DNA of 56,231 nt from Paenibacillus whitsoniae (GTDB lineage: Bacteria; Bacillota; Bacilli; Paenibacillales; NBRC-103111): NCBI RefSeq assembly GCF_003955665.1, contig NZ_RXHU01000041.1:1-56231 (forward strand), written 5' to 3'. Both the position numbers and the translations under genes were made by a program. Shown one piece after another: positions 1 to 8,066 of the stretch (position 1 is its first letter; the number at the start of each line of letters is the position of its first letter). The notes under the pieces are model-generated. The model had not been told where the DNA came from and did no database searches. It saw only the letters and a program-made list of their open reading frames with translations.

Positions 1-184
1 AACTGGAATTTCTCCCGTACATTTACGCATTTCCGCCCAAATCGGCGTGCTGAACTGGAATTCTTCCAGTCTATTTTCCTATTTGGCAGCCATTCTCCAG
101 AAGCGGCTGAAACGAACTGGAGGTTTTCCAGTTCAGTTGGCACGGTGGCCGTTTCCAAGCGAAATGAACTGGAGATGTTCCAGT
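1..184. repeat. Array A of four 15-bp imperfect palindromes (CTGGA-N5-TCCAG type)
   Basis: Four units begin at 3, 55, 117 and 169. Each has a left arm CTGGA, five variable bases and a right arm TCCAG, and most are flanked by AA on the left and T or TT on the right. The first unit has TCCCG as its right arm. Start-to-start distances are 52, 62 and 52 bases. The sequence between units is not conserved. The array may continue past the left edge of the window. It lies downstream of the murA terminator and no convincing gene covers it. Nothing else is recognised in bases 185-300. Confidence 0.8.
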
Positions 185-302
185 CCATGGACACACCAAG
201 CTGCTCAACTTGCTTGATGCCGTCTGGCTCCCGTCGTTATACAGCTCATAACTTGCTGCCTTAACCTGACAACATTGCGCTTGGCCGTTTACAGTTAGAA
301 AT

Positions 303-332
303 AAAAAACCACCCGGCACAAATGCCGGATGG
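303..332 (-). terminator. Rho-independent terminator of murA
   Basis: On the minus strand a GC-rich stem with arms CATCCGGCA and TGCCGGGTGG and a short TTTG-type loop is followed by six T residues. It begins ten bases after the murA stop codon. Confidence 0.85.
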
Positions 333-341
333 TCCTCCCGA

Positions 342-1661
342 TTAAGCCAGCGTTGGCTGAATGCTGAAAAAGCCCAGCTCCGCCGCTTCCTCTTCCACTT
401 CCTGCGGCACCGACCGTTGAATGTCGGCGCCTAGATCCCGCAGCACGTCGGTAATGTCGACGTAGCCGCGGTCAATATGGTGAACGCCGGTAATCTCCGT
501 CTCACCGTCTGCCGCTAACGCGGCTAAAATCAGCGCCGCGCCCGCCCGCAGGTCGGTTGCGCATACTTTCGCGCCGCGCAGCTTCGTGTTGCCGCTAATA
601 ATCGCCGTGCGTCCATCTACCTTGATGGCGGCGTTCATGTTCGCGAACTCTTCGACGTGCATGAAACGGTTCTCGAACACGGTTTCCGTCACGAGGCTCG
701 TGCCGTCCGCGACCATCAGCAGCGCCATCATCTGCGACTGCATGTCGGTCGGAAAACCCGGATACGGCAGCGTCTTCACGTCGACCGCGCGAAGCGGCCC
801 ACCGCCGCGTACGCGAATGCCGTTCTCGTCTTCCTCGATCTCGACACCCATTTCCTGCATTTTCGAAATGACAGGACGCAGGTGATCGCCGATCGCCCCC
901 TCCATATACAGTTCACTGCCCGTAATGGCCGCTGCAATCATGTACGTTCCTGCTTCAACGCGATCCGGAATAACCGTATGTACCGCTCCGCAAAGCTTAT
1001 GTACACCTTCAATACGAATAACACCCGTGCCAGCGCCGCGAATGACAGCGCCCATCGCATTCAAATAGTTCGCCAAGTCCACAATTTCCGGCTCTTTGGC
1101 GGCATTTTCAATAATCGTCGTGCCTTCCGCCAGCGTCGCGGCCATCATAATATTCTCTGTGGCGCCAACCGACGCGACATCGAGATAAATTTTGGCACCC
1201 TTGAGGCGACCTTTGACCCTTGCTTCAATGTAGCCCTGGCCCAGCTCAATGTCAGCCCCCATCGCTTCAAACCCTTTGAGATGCTGATCAATCGGTCTTG
1301 TACCGATCGCACAGCCCCCCGGCAGCGAAATTCTTGCTTGACCGAGACGGGCAAGCAAAGGCCCCATCACGAGGAAAGAGGCTCTCATTTTACGAACCAG
1401 CTCATAAGAGGCTTCACAGGTCTCAATCCGCCCTGCGCGAACCCGAATGGTCTGCCGGTTATATTCGACTTCAATCCCTAAACTTTGCAACACTTTATTA
1501 ATGACCAGTACATCGTCAAGGGGAGGCGCATCGTGGATGATGCTTTCACCTTCCGATCCCAGGATGGAAGCTGCAATAATCGGCAGAACCGCATTTTTCG
1601 CTCCATTGATTCTCACACTGCCAGCTAACTTTCGGCCACCGCGGACGATAATTTTGCTCAT
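342..1661 (-). CDS. murA: UDP-N-acetylglucosamine 1-carboxyvinyltransferase (MurA)
   Basis: This is the cytoplasmic enzyme that transfers enolpyruvate from PEP to UDP-GlcNAc, the first committed step of peptidoglycan synthesis. The 439-residue length suits the family. The N-terminal GAKNAVLP motif gives the substrate-binding Lys22 and Asn23. The catalytic cysteine lies in [11 protein letters not shown] at about residue 117. The protein continues as the two-domain inside-out barrel of the EPSP-synthase superfamily. Two ATG codons are adjacent at the start; the second is preferred because the GGAGG ribosome site is then about seven bases away rather than four. The neighbouring ywzB-like gene upstream matches the Bacillus order atp-ywzB-murAA, so this is probably the main MurA copy. 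Its own terminator follows directly. About 195 bases separate it from the upstream gene, and no clear promoter was identified there. Confidence 0.96.
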   Translation of the reverse strand: MSKIIVRGGRKLAGSVRINGAKNAVLPIIAASILGSEGESIIHDAPPLDDVLVINKVLQSLGIEVEYNRQTIRVRAGRIETCEASYELVRKMRASFLVMGPLLARLGQARISLPGGCAIGTRPIDQHLKGFEAMGADIELGQGYIEARVKGRLKGAKIYLDVASVGATENIMMAATLAEGTTIIENAAKEPEIVDLANYLNAMGAVIRGAGTGVIRIEGVHKLCGAVHTVIPDRVEAGTYMIAAAITGSELYMEGAIGDHLRPVISKMQEMGVEIEEDENGIRVRGGGPLRAVDVKTLPYPGFPTDMQSQMMALLMVADGTSLVTETVFENRFMHVEEFANMNAAIKVDGRTAIISGNTKLRGAKVCATDLRAGAALILAALAADGETEITGVHHIDRGYVDITDVLRDLGADIQRSVPQEVEEEAAELGFFSIQPTLA

Positions 1662-1858
1662 CATGGTCCCTCCGCGAACTTATTTTATTTGACACATTTC
1701 GCACATTTCTTAATCTTATCATTGGTTGCCAGGTGGGCACAACTGTGTTCTTTTGGCATTCGGATAGCCCCACATAGAGTTCGTAGCAGCTCTCTATTTT
1801 GATACCGTTCTACTATCCATTGTTGACAACAAAGTTGCGCCTTATTCGGAATTCGCCA

Positions 1859-2119
1859 TTAAAACATTCGGCTGAAGTCCAGGGAGAGACCTAAATATTG
1901 AATGAAAAAAGAGGCGACAAGATGCCCAAGCCCGATCGCCAGCAGGATCTGCAGCATGATCGCCTTCGCACCTTTCGGCTGTTTGAGCAGAACGTCAAAG
2001 CGAAACGCCTGCAGCGCCCACCACGCAAGACCGATGCAGGCAATATAGACCACAATATCCACCGTGTTCATCAGAGATGCGTATTTAGCTGCTTCGCTCC
2101 ACTTATCCGTTTCACCCAT
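1859..2119 (-). CDS. YwzB-like small membrane protein (DUF1146)
   Basis: This 86-residue protein has two predicted membrane segments, at about residues 18-38 and 54-75, joined by a short basic loop (RFDVLLKQPKGAK). It resembles the DUF1146/YwzB family, found in Bacilli between the respiratory or atp genes and murA, and the same position is seen here. The function of the family is not established. It begins 24 bases after the subtilisin gene ends, so the two may be co-transcribed. Identification rests on size, topology, context and the family-like GLGHLVASFFIQYLGLSL tail. Confidence 0.8.
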   Translation of the reverse strand: MGETDKWSEAAKYASLMNTVDIVVYIACIGLAWWALQAFRFDVLLKQPKGAKAIMLQILLAIGLGHLVASFFIQYLGLSLDFSRMF

Positions 2120-2143
2120 TCGCCTCGCCTCTTCCTTCGCATA

Positions 2144-4672
2144 TTATCGATTCAACAGTTTGGCTACAATCGTGAGAAATTCAGCCCGCGTCGCGCCGTC
2201 CTCCGGATGGAACGAGCCGTCCGGGTAGCCGCTGATCCAGCCGTCCGCCGCCATCTGCTTCACTATCCCGACACCCCAGTACGTCTCGCCGACATCCGGG
2301 TACGGTGAGTTCCCGCGCAGCTTGCCGCTCATCCCGAGCGCCTTGGCGACCATTTGTGTCATTTCCATTCGCGTCAGCCCGCGATTCGGACCGAACGTGC
2401 CGTCCGGGTAGCCGTCGACAATGCCCGCCTGCACGACCTTGGCAATATCCGCATAGCCCCAGAAGCTCGTCGCCACATCGCTAAAACGCAGCTCCCGCTG
2501 CTTCGTCAAATGCAAGGCCCGGGCCAACACCGTCGCCGCTTCCGCTCTGGACACAGGCTGATCCGGCGCAAAACGGTAGTTGCCGTAACCGCTAATAATG
2601 CCTTCGCTCGTCATCTCGCTGATCGTGCTTTGCGCCCAATGATTCTCGATATCCCGGTAACCGCTAATCAGCACAAAGCTGCTGATCTGCAGCCGGTACA
2701 TCTGGCTCATAAACCACTGGTTCGCCCGCAGCTTAATATAATACGTACCGCCAGGCAGCGGCTTCTCGAACGCAAGACTCGTATTTCCGAGCGCGTTCTG
2801 ATACGTGCCTAAATCCTTCATCGAACTGTCATAGAGCGTCGCGTACAGCAAACGAGTCGTCGGCAAATTCGTAAGCGACACCTGAGCGAGGCTTTCCTTC
2901 GGCAAACGGAATTCAAACCAATCGACATCCTCATTCCGGTTAAAAACACCCTCATACCCGCTATTCAACGCGGCAAAAGTCGCTTGATACGACTTGTCGT
3001 TCGGCTCATTGGGATCAATGAGCTTCGGGGTGTAGTCGATGTCGAGCGTGTACTCGCCCGTGATCGGCTCTATATAATCCTTCACATTACTGACCCGGAT
3101 ATAGTATTGCCCAGGCAATACATCCATCTGCGACGTAATTTCCATCCCGCCGTCGCCCGTCTGATCGTAGGTCAGCGATTTCTCGCCCTCCTTCTGAATG
3201 AACAGCATCGGATCGATACGACCCGTATCCGTCGTAACCTTGATGCGCATCGTACCGGAATGCTCCAGGTACATGGAGAACCAGTCGACGTCCCCTTTCT
3301 GATGGAACGTGCCTTGAATCGTCTGGCTGCGCTCCGGCAGGGCAAAAGCTTTATACTGCTTATCGTTATCCTCGAAAGGATCCGTATAAATGACAAAATC
3401 AGTCCGCAGCGCATAGTTCAGCGCTGTCTTGCGGGCGCGGTCGACGCCCTGCAGATGGATAAATGTGCGGCCTTTGCGCACATTCACTGTGAAGGGCTGG
3501 CTGCTATCCCCGCCGGCGACGAACGTCTCGCCGGAATCCACGCGCAGCCGGATGCCGCCCGTCGCCGAGCTCTCCTCCGGCTCCAGCCAAAACTGGAGCT
3601 GGCCGTCGTACGCCGTATCAATGGCGTACCAGTCCTGGTCCTGCGCGGAGCTGAGCGAGGCCTGGATGGCCGTATGCGCCGGCAGCAGCGCCGCCTGCGC
3701 CTGCGTGTCGTTCGGCTCGAAGCGGTCCTGCTTATACGGCTCTGTCAGCGCCTTTTGCACGTTCAGCAGCCCGTAGCCGGTCTTCGTGTCCCACCCCGGG
3801 GACATGAGGTCCTCCGCGGTCTGCTCCAGCTGTGAGCGCACCTGGAAGGCGCTCATGGCGGGGTACTTGCCCCAGACGAGCGCAGCGGCGCCGGCCACCT
3901 GCGGGGCCGCCATCGAGCTGCCGTCCTGGTACTGGTAACCGCCGCCGAGGGCGGTCGTGTACACGTCCCACGGCGCCATAATGTCCAGCTCCGGTCCGTA
4001 GTTGGACCGGGGATCAGCGGTGCGGTCGGGGCTTACGCCGCCGACGGCGAGCACCGGCGGATACGCCGCGGGGTATTTGACGCTGGTGCTCTCGTTGCCC
4101 ACCGCGGCCACGAGCAGCACATTGCGATCTTCCGCGTACTGCACAATCCCTTGCAAATACGCCGAGTATTTGTTCAGGCCGAGCGAAAGCACGACGATCT
4201 TGGCGCCGTGGTCGACGGCATATTTGATGCCTTCGCCCAGCTTGGCTTCGTCGCCTGTGCCGTCTGATTCCAGCGCTTTGATCGGCATGATCCGGGCATT
4301 CGGCGCGATACCGGCAATGCCCTTGTCATTGTTCATCGCCGCGGCGATAATCCCGGCAACGTTCGTGCCGTGGCCATTATCGTCGTAAGGCTTCGCGCCG
4401 GGCAGGAGCAGATTGACGCCGTCCACCAGCCGTCCCGCGAGATCGGGATGCGTCAGATCGACGCCCGTATCGACGACCGCGACGATCAGCGGCGTACGCG
4501 TGTCCTCCGCGGCGGCCCAGGCGCCATTTATGTTAATCATATCTAAATAGGTTTGCTTCACCCGCATCGGATCCGAAGAAATAGGATAAGCTGCCGAGGC
4601 GGTCGTGACATGGCCGACCAAGCCGAGAACGAGCAGCACAACGAAGGGTCCTACGTATCGAAACCAGTTCAT
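2144..4672 (-). CDS. Secreted subtilisin-like serine protease with PPC and SLH domains
   Basis: This is an 842-residue extracellular S8 peptidase. A signal peptide covers about residues 1-28 and ends ASA-A. The catalytic triad is clear: Asp68 in VVDTGVDLTHPDL, His101 in DNGHGTNVAG and Ser253 in GSSMAAPQVAGA, with the oxyanion Asn193 in AVGNES. After the protease domain come three pre-peptidase C-terminal-like beta modules, each opened by a D-x-[FN]-E-x-ND motif (DRFEPND, DPFEDND, DPNEPND). Three S-layer-homology repeats follow from about residue 660, with motifs such as GYGNYRFAPDQPVSRAEAA and GYPDGTFGPNRGLTRMEM. The protein is therefore probably anchored to pyruvylated secondary cell-wall polymer and acts at the cell surface. 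It lies between the nuo operon and ywzB-murA, where such a gene is not part of the usual Bacillus order. Substrate is unknown. Confidence 0.95.
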   Translation of the reverse strand: MNWFRYVGPFVVLLVLGLVGHVTTASAAYPISSDPMRVKQTYLDMININGAWAAAEDTRTPLIVAVVDTGVDLTHPDLAGRLVDGVNLLLPGAKPYDDNGHGTNVAGIIAAAMNNDKGIAGIAPNARIMPIKALESDGTGDEAKLGEGIKYAVDHGAKIVVLSLGLNKYSAYLQGIVQYAEDRNVLLVAAVGNESTSVKYPAAYPPVLAVGGVSPDRTADPRSNYGPELDIMAPWDVYTTALGGGYQYQDGSSMAAPQVAGAAALVWGKYPAMSAFQVRSQLEQTAEDLMSPGWDTKTGYGLLNVQKALTEPYKQDRFEPNDTQAQAALLPAHTAIQASLSSAQDQDWYAIDTAYDGQLQFWLEPEESSATGGIRLRVDSGETFVAGGDSSQPFTVNVRKGRTFIHLQGVDRARKTALNYALRTDFVIYTDPFEDNDKQYKAFALPERSQTIQGTFHQKGDVDWFSMYLEHSGTMRIKVTTDTGRIDPMLFIQKEGEKSLTYDQTGDGGMEITSQMDVLPGQYYIRVSNVKDYIEPITGEYTLDIDYTPKLIDPNEPNDKSYQATFAALNSGYEGVFNRNEDVDWFEFRLPKESLAQVSLTNLPTTRLLYATLYDSSMKDLGTYQNALGNTSLAFEKPLPGGTYYIKLRANQWFMSQMYRLQISSFVLISGYRDIENHWAQSTISEMTSEGIISGYGNYRFAPDQPVSRAEAATVLARALHLTKQRELRFSDVATSFWGYADIAKVVQAGIVDGYPDGTFGPNRGLTRMEMTQMVAKALGMSGKLRGNSPYPDVGETYWGVGIVKQMAADGWISGYPDGSFHPEDGATRAEFLTIVAKLLNR

Positions 4673-4813
4673 TCCATCAGGTCCTTTTAGTTCGAATTGA
4701 GCGTAAAAAATGCACTTCTCTATCTATACCACATTCCGCCGCTCCTCGATAGCTATAACGGTTTTTCTTCGCAAAAAGTTCAGACTTAGGAGCACTTTTT
4801 TTAGATGTATTTT

Positions 4814-4875
4814 CTGGATATGCCTATTTACTCGTGCTTACCCATTTTCGGCGGTAGTGAAACTACTGGATATGC
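4814..4875. repeat. Pair of CTGGATATGC direct repeats 52 bases apart
   Basis: Identical 10-base copies of CTGGATATGC start at 4814 and 4866, exactly 52 bases apart. A 13-base inverted repeat (GTAGT-GAA-ACTAC, 4854-4866) overlaps the second copy. The distance matches the inner spacing of the palindrome arrays elsewhere in the window and the first five bases match their left arm, but the right arms are absent. It may be a degenerate relative of those arrays or coincidence. It lies between the protease gene and the nuo terminator. Confidence 0.4.
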
Positions 4876-4911
4876 AAAAAAAACCTCTCCCTGCTTATAC
4901 GCAGAGAGAGG
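4876..4911 (-). terminator. Rho-independent terminator of the nuo operon
   Basis: On the minus strand, arms CCTCTCTCTGC and GCAGGGAGAGG with a six-base loop are followed by eight T residues. It starts about 13 bases after the nuoN stop codon. Confidence 0.92.
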
Positions 4912-4924
4912 CTTGGAGTCGCAC

Positions 4925-6439
4925 CTATCGAATAATAAAATCGCTCGTTAACGTAAAAATCGTGTCGATGCCTTTCAGCACCGCTTGCGGCACAACGCCG
5001 AGCGCGACGCTGACCAGCGCACACAGCCATACGACGATGCCCAGCGGCACGGACACACGAACCGGGGCCGGTTCGTAATCGCTGCGCATGAACATCTGCC
5101 GGACGATACCGAAGTAGTAGTACAGCGACACGACGCTGGTCGCGATCATGAGTGCGCCGAGCCAGTACTGCTGGGTCTGCATCGTGCCGAGGATGATGTA
5201 GAATTTCCCGAAGAATCCGCCGGAAAGCGGGATGCCCGCCAACGAGAGCACGAGCAGCACCATCGCCACGGCCGTCAGCGGCGCGCGGTAGTACAAGCCG
5301 GCGAAGCCTTTGGCCTCGGTGTGGCCTTCGGCAGCCTCGACAATCATCAGGACGGCGAATGCCCCGATATTCATCACCAGATACGCGATCAGGTAGAAGA
5401 TGAATTCCGAGAAGTTCGCATAGTGCGTGACCGAGAAATACGTCGCAATCGGCACTAGAATATACCCGGCGTTCGCGATCCCGGAATAGGCCAGGAGCCT
5501 TTTCATATTCGTCTGCTTGAGCGCAGTGAAATTGCCCACGACCATCGCAATCGCGGCCATGACGGAGATTGCCAGAAACACATCCGATTGAAGCTTCGTA
5601 CCTTCAAAGCTGTTGAACGCGAACAGCACGTAGAAGACGCGGAACAAAATCGCGAAGCCCGCCGCCTTGGAGACCACGGCCAGGAACGCCGTGACCGGCG
5701 TCGGCGCACCTTGGTACACATCCGGCGCCCAGCTGTGGAACGGGGCGGCGGCGATTTTGAAGCCGAAGCCGGCCAGCAGCAGGAAGAACGCCAGATAGAG
5801 CAGCGGCTCGTAGGAAGCCGCCAGCGTCGGCAGCGCCTGCCCGATTTCCATCAGGTTGGTCGAGCCCGACATGCCGTACAGGAACGACATGCCGTACAAA
5901 ATAATGGCGGACGAAATCCCGCCCATCACCAAATATTTAAACGCGCCTTCGTTGGAAAGGCCGTCTTTCTTTTTCATAGCCACCAACAGGTAGGACGTAA
6001 TGCTGAGCAGCTCCAATCCGACGTACAGCGTAATTAGATCGCCGGAGGAAGACATGATCATTGCGCCCAGCGCTGCCGGCAAATAAAAATAATAATACTC
6101 GCCAACGTGCGGGATGCTGTCTTCTTTGACAAAGCCGATGCTCATCAGCACGACCAATGCGGTGCCGGTGAGAACGAGCAGCTTCATGATATTCGAGAAG
6201 TCATCGACCCGGTAGCTGAAATTCAGCAACTGCACAGGCTCGGCGGGATTCAGCTGCAGCGTGACGAAAACGCCGGACACCACAATGCCCACAAGCGTCA
6301 GCCACCCGATAAACGTCCGATTAACGCGATTTGGCAAAGCGAGATCCAAGAGAGACAGGATGACCGCGGTCACAACCAGCGCCAGCTCAGGGAGCAGATA
6401 CTGCAAATCGGAAGCTTGGAGTCGTAAAATCTGTTCCAC
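4925..6439 (-). CDS. nuoN: NADH-quinone oxidoreductase subunit N
   Basis: This is one of the three antiporter-like proton-channel subunits in the membrane arm of respiratory complex I. The 504 residues hold about 14 transmembrane helices. Family signatures include GLELLSITSYLLVAMKK near residue 130 and FKIAAAPFHSWAPDVYQGAPT near 240, which contains the discontinuous-helix lysine region. The start is GTG, and its ribosome site (AGGAGG) is formed by the last codons of nuoM. It is the last gene of the operon and is followed at once by a strong terminator. Confidence 0.96.
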   Translation of the reverse strand: MEQILRLQASDLQYLLPELALVVTAVILSLLDLALPNRVNRTFIGWLTLVGIVVSGVFVTLQLNPAEPVQLLNFSYRVDDFSNIMKLLVLTGTALVVLMSIGFVKEDSIPHVGEYYYFYLPAALGAMIMSSSGDLITLYVGLELLSITSYLLVAMKKKDGLSNEGAFKYLVMGGISSAIILYGMSFLYGMSGSTNLMEIGQALPTLAASYEPLLYLAFFLLLAGFGFKIAAAPFHSWAPDVYQGAPTPVTAFLAVVSKAAGFAILFRVFYVLFAFNSFEGTKLQSDVFLAISVMAAIAMVVGNFTALKQTNMKRLLAYSGIANAGYILVPIATYFSVTHYANFSEFIFYLIAYLVMNIGAFAVLMIVEAAEGHTEAKGFAGLYYRAPLTAVAMVLLVLSLAGIPLSGGFFGKFYIILGTMQTQQYWLGALMIATSVVSLYYYFGIVRQMFMRSDYEPAPVRVSVPLGIVVWLCALVSVALGVVPQAVLKGIDTIFTLTSDFIIR

Positions 6440-6443
6440 TGGA

Positions 6444-8066
6444 CTAACCTCCTATCTTCCCGGCTACGCTGTGGATCAACTGATCCAAGCTGCCGATGGT
6501 TTGTTGAAGCGGCTGCCCCAGCACGCTCGGGTACACGCCGAGCAGGAGAATAAAGGCGACGAGCACGATCATCGGCACCGCCTCGATCAGCCTCGCATCG
6601 CGCATGCCGGACTGCAGCAGCTCCGGCCGCTTCGGACCGAACGTGATGCTGAGCACCCCGCGCAGCACGTACACCGCTGCGAGGATGATGCCCAGTGTAC
6701 CGATAATCGCGTACACGCGGTGGGTCTCGAAGAGTCCGAGGAAGGCGAGGAACTCACTGATAAAGCCGGATAGGCCCGGCAATCCGAGCGAGGCCATGCC
6801 TGCAATCAGCAGAATACCGCTGATAAAAGGGATCGATGACGCGAGCCCGCCCAGGGCGCTCAGCTGCGTCGTTTGCGTGCGCTCGTACAGGCTGCCGACG
6901 AGCAGGAACATCAGGGCGGAAATCAGACCGTGTGAGATCAACTGGAACACGGCGCCCTGCAGCCCTGAGATGTTAAAGGCGGCGAGGCCGAGCAGCACGA
7001 TGCCCATATGCGAGATACTCGAATAAGCGAGTACGAGTTTGAAATCTTTTTGCACGATCGCGAGAATCGCGCCGTACACGATGTTGATGACGCCGAGTAG
7101 CGCCAGCACCCACGCCCACTTCTGAGCTTCCCCCGGGAAGAACAGAATGCCGAAACGGATGAGGCCGTACGCCCCCATTTTCAGCAAAATGCCCGAGTGA
7201 ATCATAACCACAGCCGGAGGCGCCTCCGCATGCACTTTGAGCATCCACGTGTGGAACGGGAAGATCGGCAGTTTAATGCCGAATGCGACGAGCAGCAGAA
7301 TGAACATCGTCCATTTCATCGCCGAGCTCAGGAAAAACGGTGTGCCCTCTTGATTCACGTACGCATTCGCGTCTTGAAGCAGGTTGTGCGCGATCGTTTG
7401 AATATCCCCGCTATAAGAGATGATGTTCTCCGTGGTAGAAGGATCCTGCGTAAAACCAGCCGTCGTTACGAGCAGAATGAATGCAATCAGCATAATCGCA
7501 GAGCCGAGACCGTTGTACAGCAAGAACTTGTTCGCCGCCTGCTCCCGGTTCATATAGCCCCATATACCGATCAGGAAGAACGTCGGGACAAGCGTAATTT
7601 CAAAGAACACGAAGAACAAGAACAGATCCTGCGCCATGAAAACGCCGAACATTCCCACTTCGAGCAGAAGAAACAGAATGTAGTACGTTTTCCAGCGTTT
7701 TTTGATGTAAACGGAAGCCAGCGCCGCCATCGAGGAAACCAAAGCCGTTAGGAACACAAGCGGCAGCGAGATGCCATCGACGGCAAGCGAGTATTTGAAC
7801 TCGAAGAAAAAGCTTGAAATCTGCTGAATGCCCTCATGGTTGAGCGGCACTTTGATCCAACTCAGCGATTCCTTGTATTGCAGCGGATCGCCTTGAAAGT
7901 TGTAATCGGCGTACAGCCAGGCCGCCAGCAGCAGCGGAATGAACGTTGTCGCGATGCCGATTGTTTTGACAAGGCGGCCCCGGTCACCCGGGATGAACAG
8001 CAACACAAGCACACCAAGCAAGGGAGAAAGGGCAATCAGACTTAGAATAGGTAAGCTAGCCGGCAT
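6444..8066 (-). CDS. nuoM: NADH-quinone oxidoreductase subunit M
   Basis: This is the second antiporter-like membrane subunit of complex I, with about 14 helices. Typical motifs are FFVFFEITLVPTFFLIGIWG near residue 140 and the channel segment LPIFPFHTWMLKVHAEAPPA near 250. An in-frame ATG lies seven codons upstream, but those codons contain the AAGGAGG ribosome site, so the ATG that begins MPASLPILS is chosen, giving 540 residues. The start overlaps the end of nuoL by 11 bases, which suggests translational coupling. Confidence 0.96.
   Translation of the reverse strand: MPASLPILSLIALSPLLGVLVLLFIPGDRGRLVKTIGIATTFIPLLLAAWLYADYNFQGDPLQYKESLSWIKVPLNHEGIQQISSFFFEFKYSLAVDGISLPLVFLTALVSSMAALASVYIKKRWKTYYILFLLLEVGMFGVFMAQDLFLFFVFFEITLVPTFFLIGIWGYMNREQAANKFLLYNGLGSAIMLIAFILLVTTAGFTQDPSTTENIISYSGDIQTIAHNLLQDANAYVNQEGTPFFLSSAMKWTMFILLLVAFGIKLPIFPFHTWMLKVHAEAPPAVVMIHSGILLKMGAYGLIRFGILFFPGEAQKWAWVLALLGVINIVYGAILAIVQKDFKLVLAYSSISHMGIVLLGLAAFNISGLQGAVFQLISHGLISALMFLLVGSLYERTQTTQLSALGGLASSIPFISGILLIAGMASLGLPGLSGFISEFLAFLGLFETHRVYAIIGTLGIILAAVYVLRGVLSITFGPKRPELLQSGMRDARLIEAVPMIVLVAFILLLGVYPSVLGQPLQQTIGSLDQLIHSVAGKIGG

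Noticed and set aside
1..184. CRISPR array
   Set aside because: Units are only 15 bp, internally palindromic and imperfect, spacers are 37 and 47 bases, and there are no cas genes.
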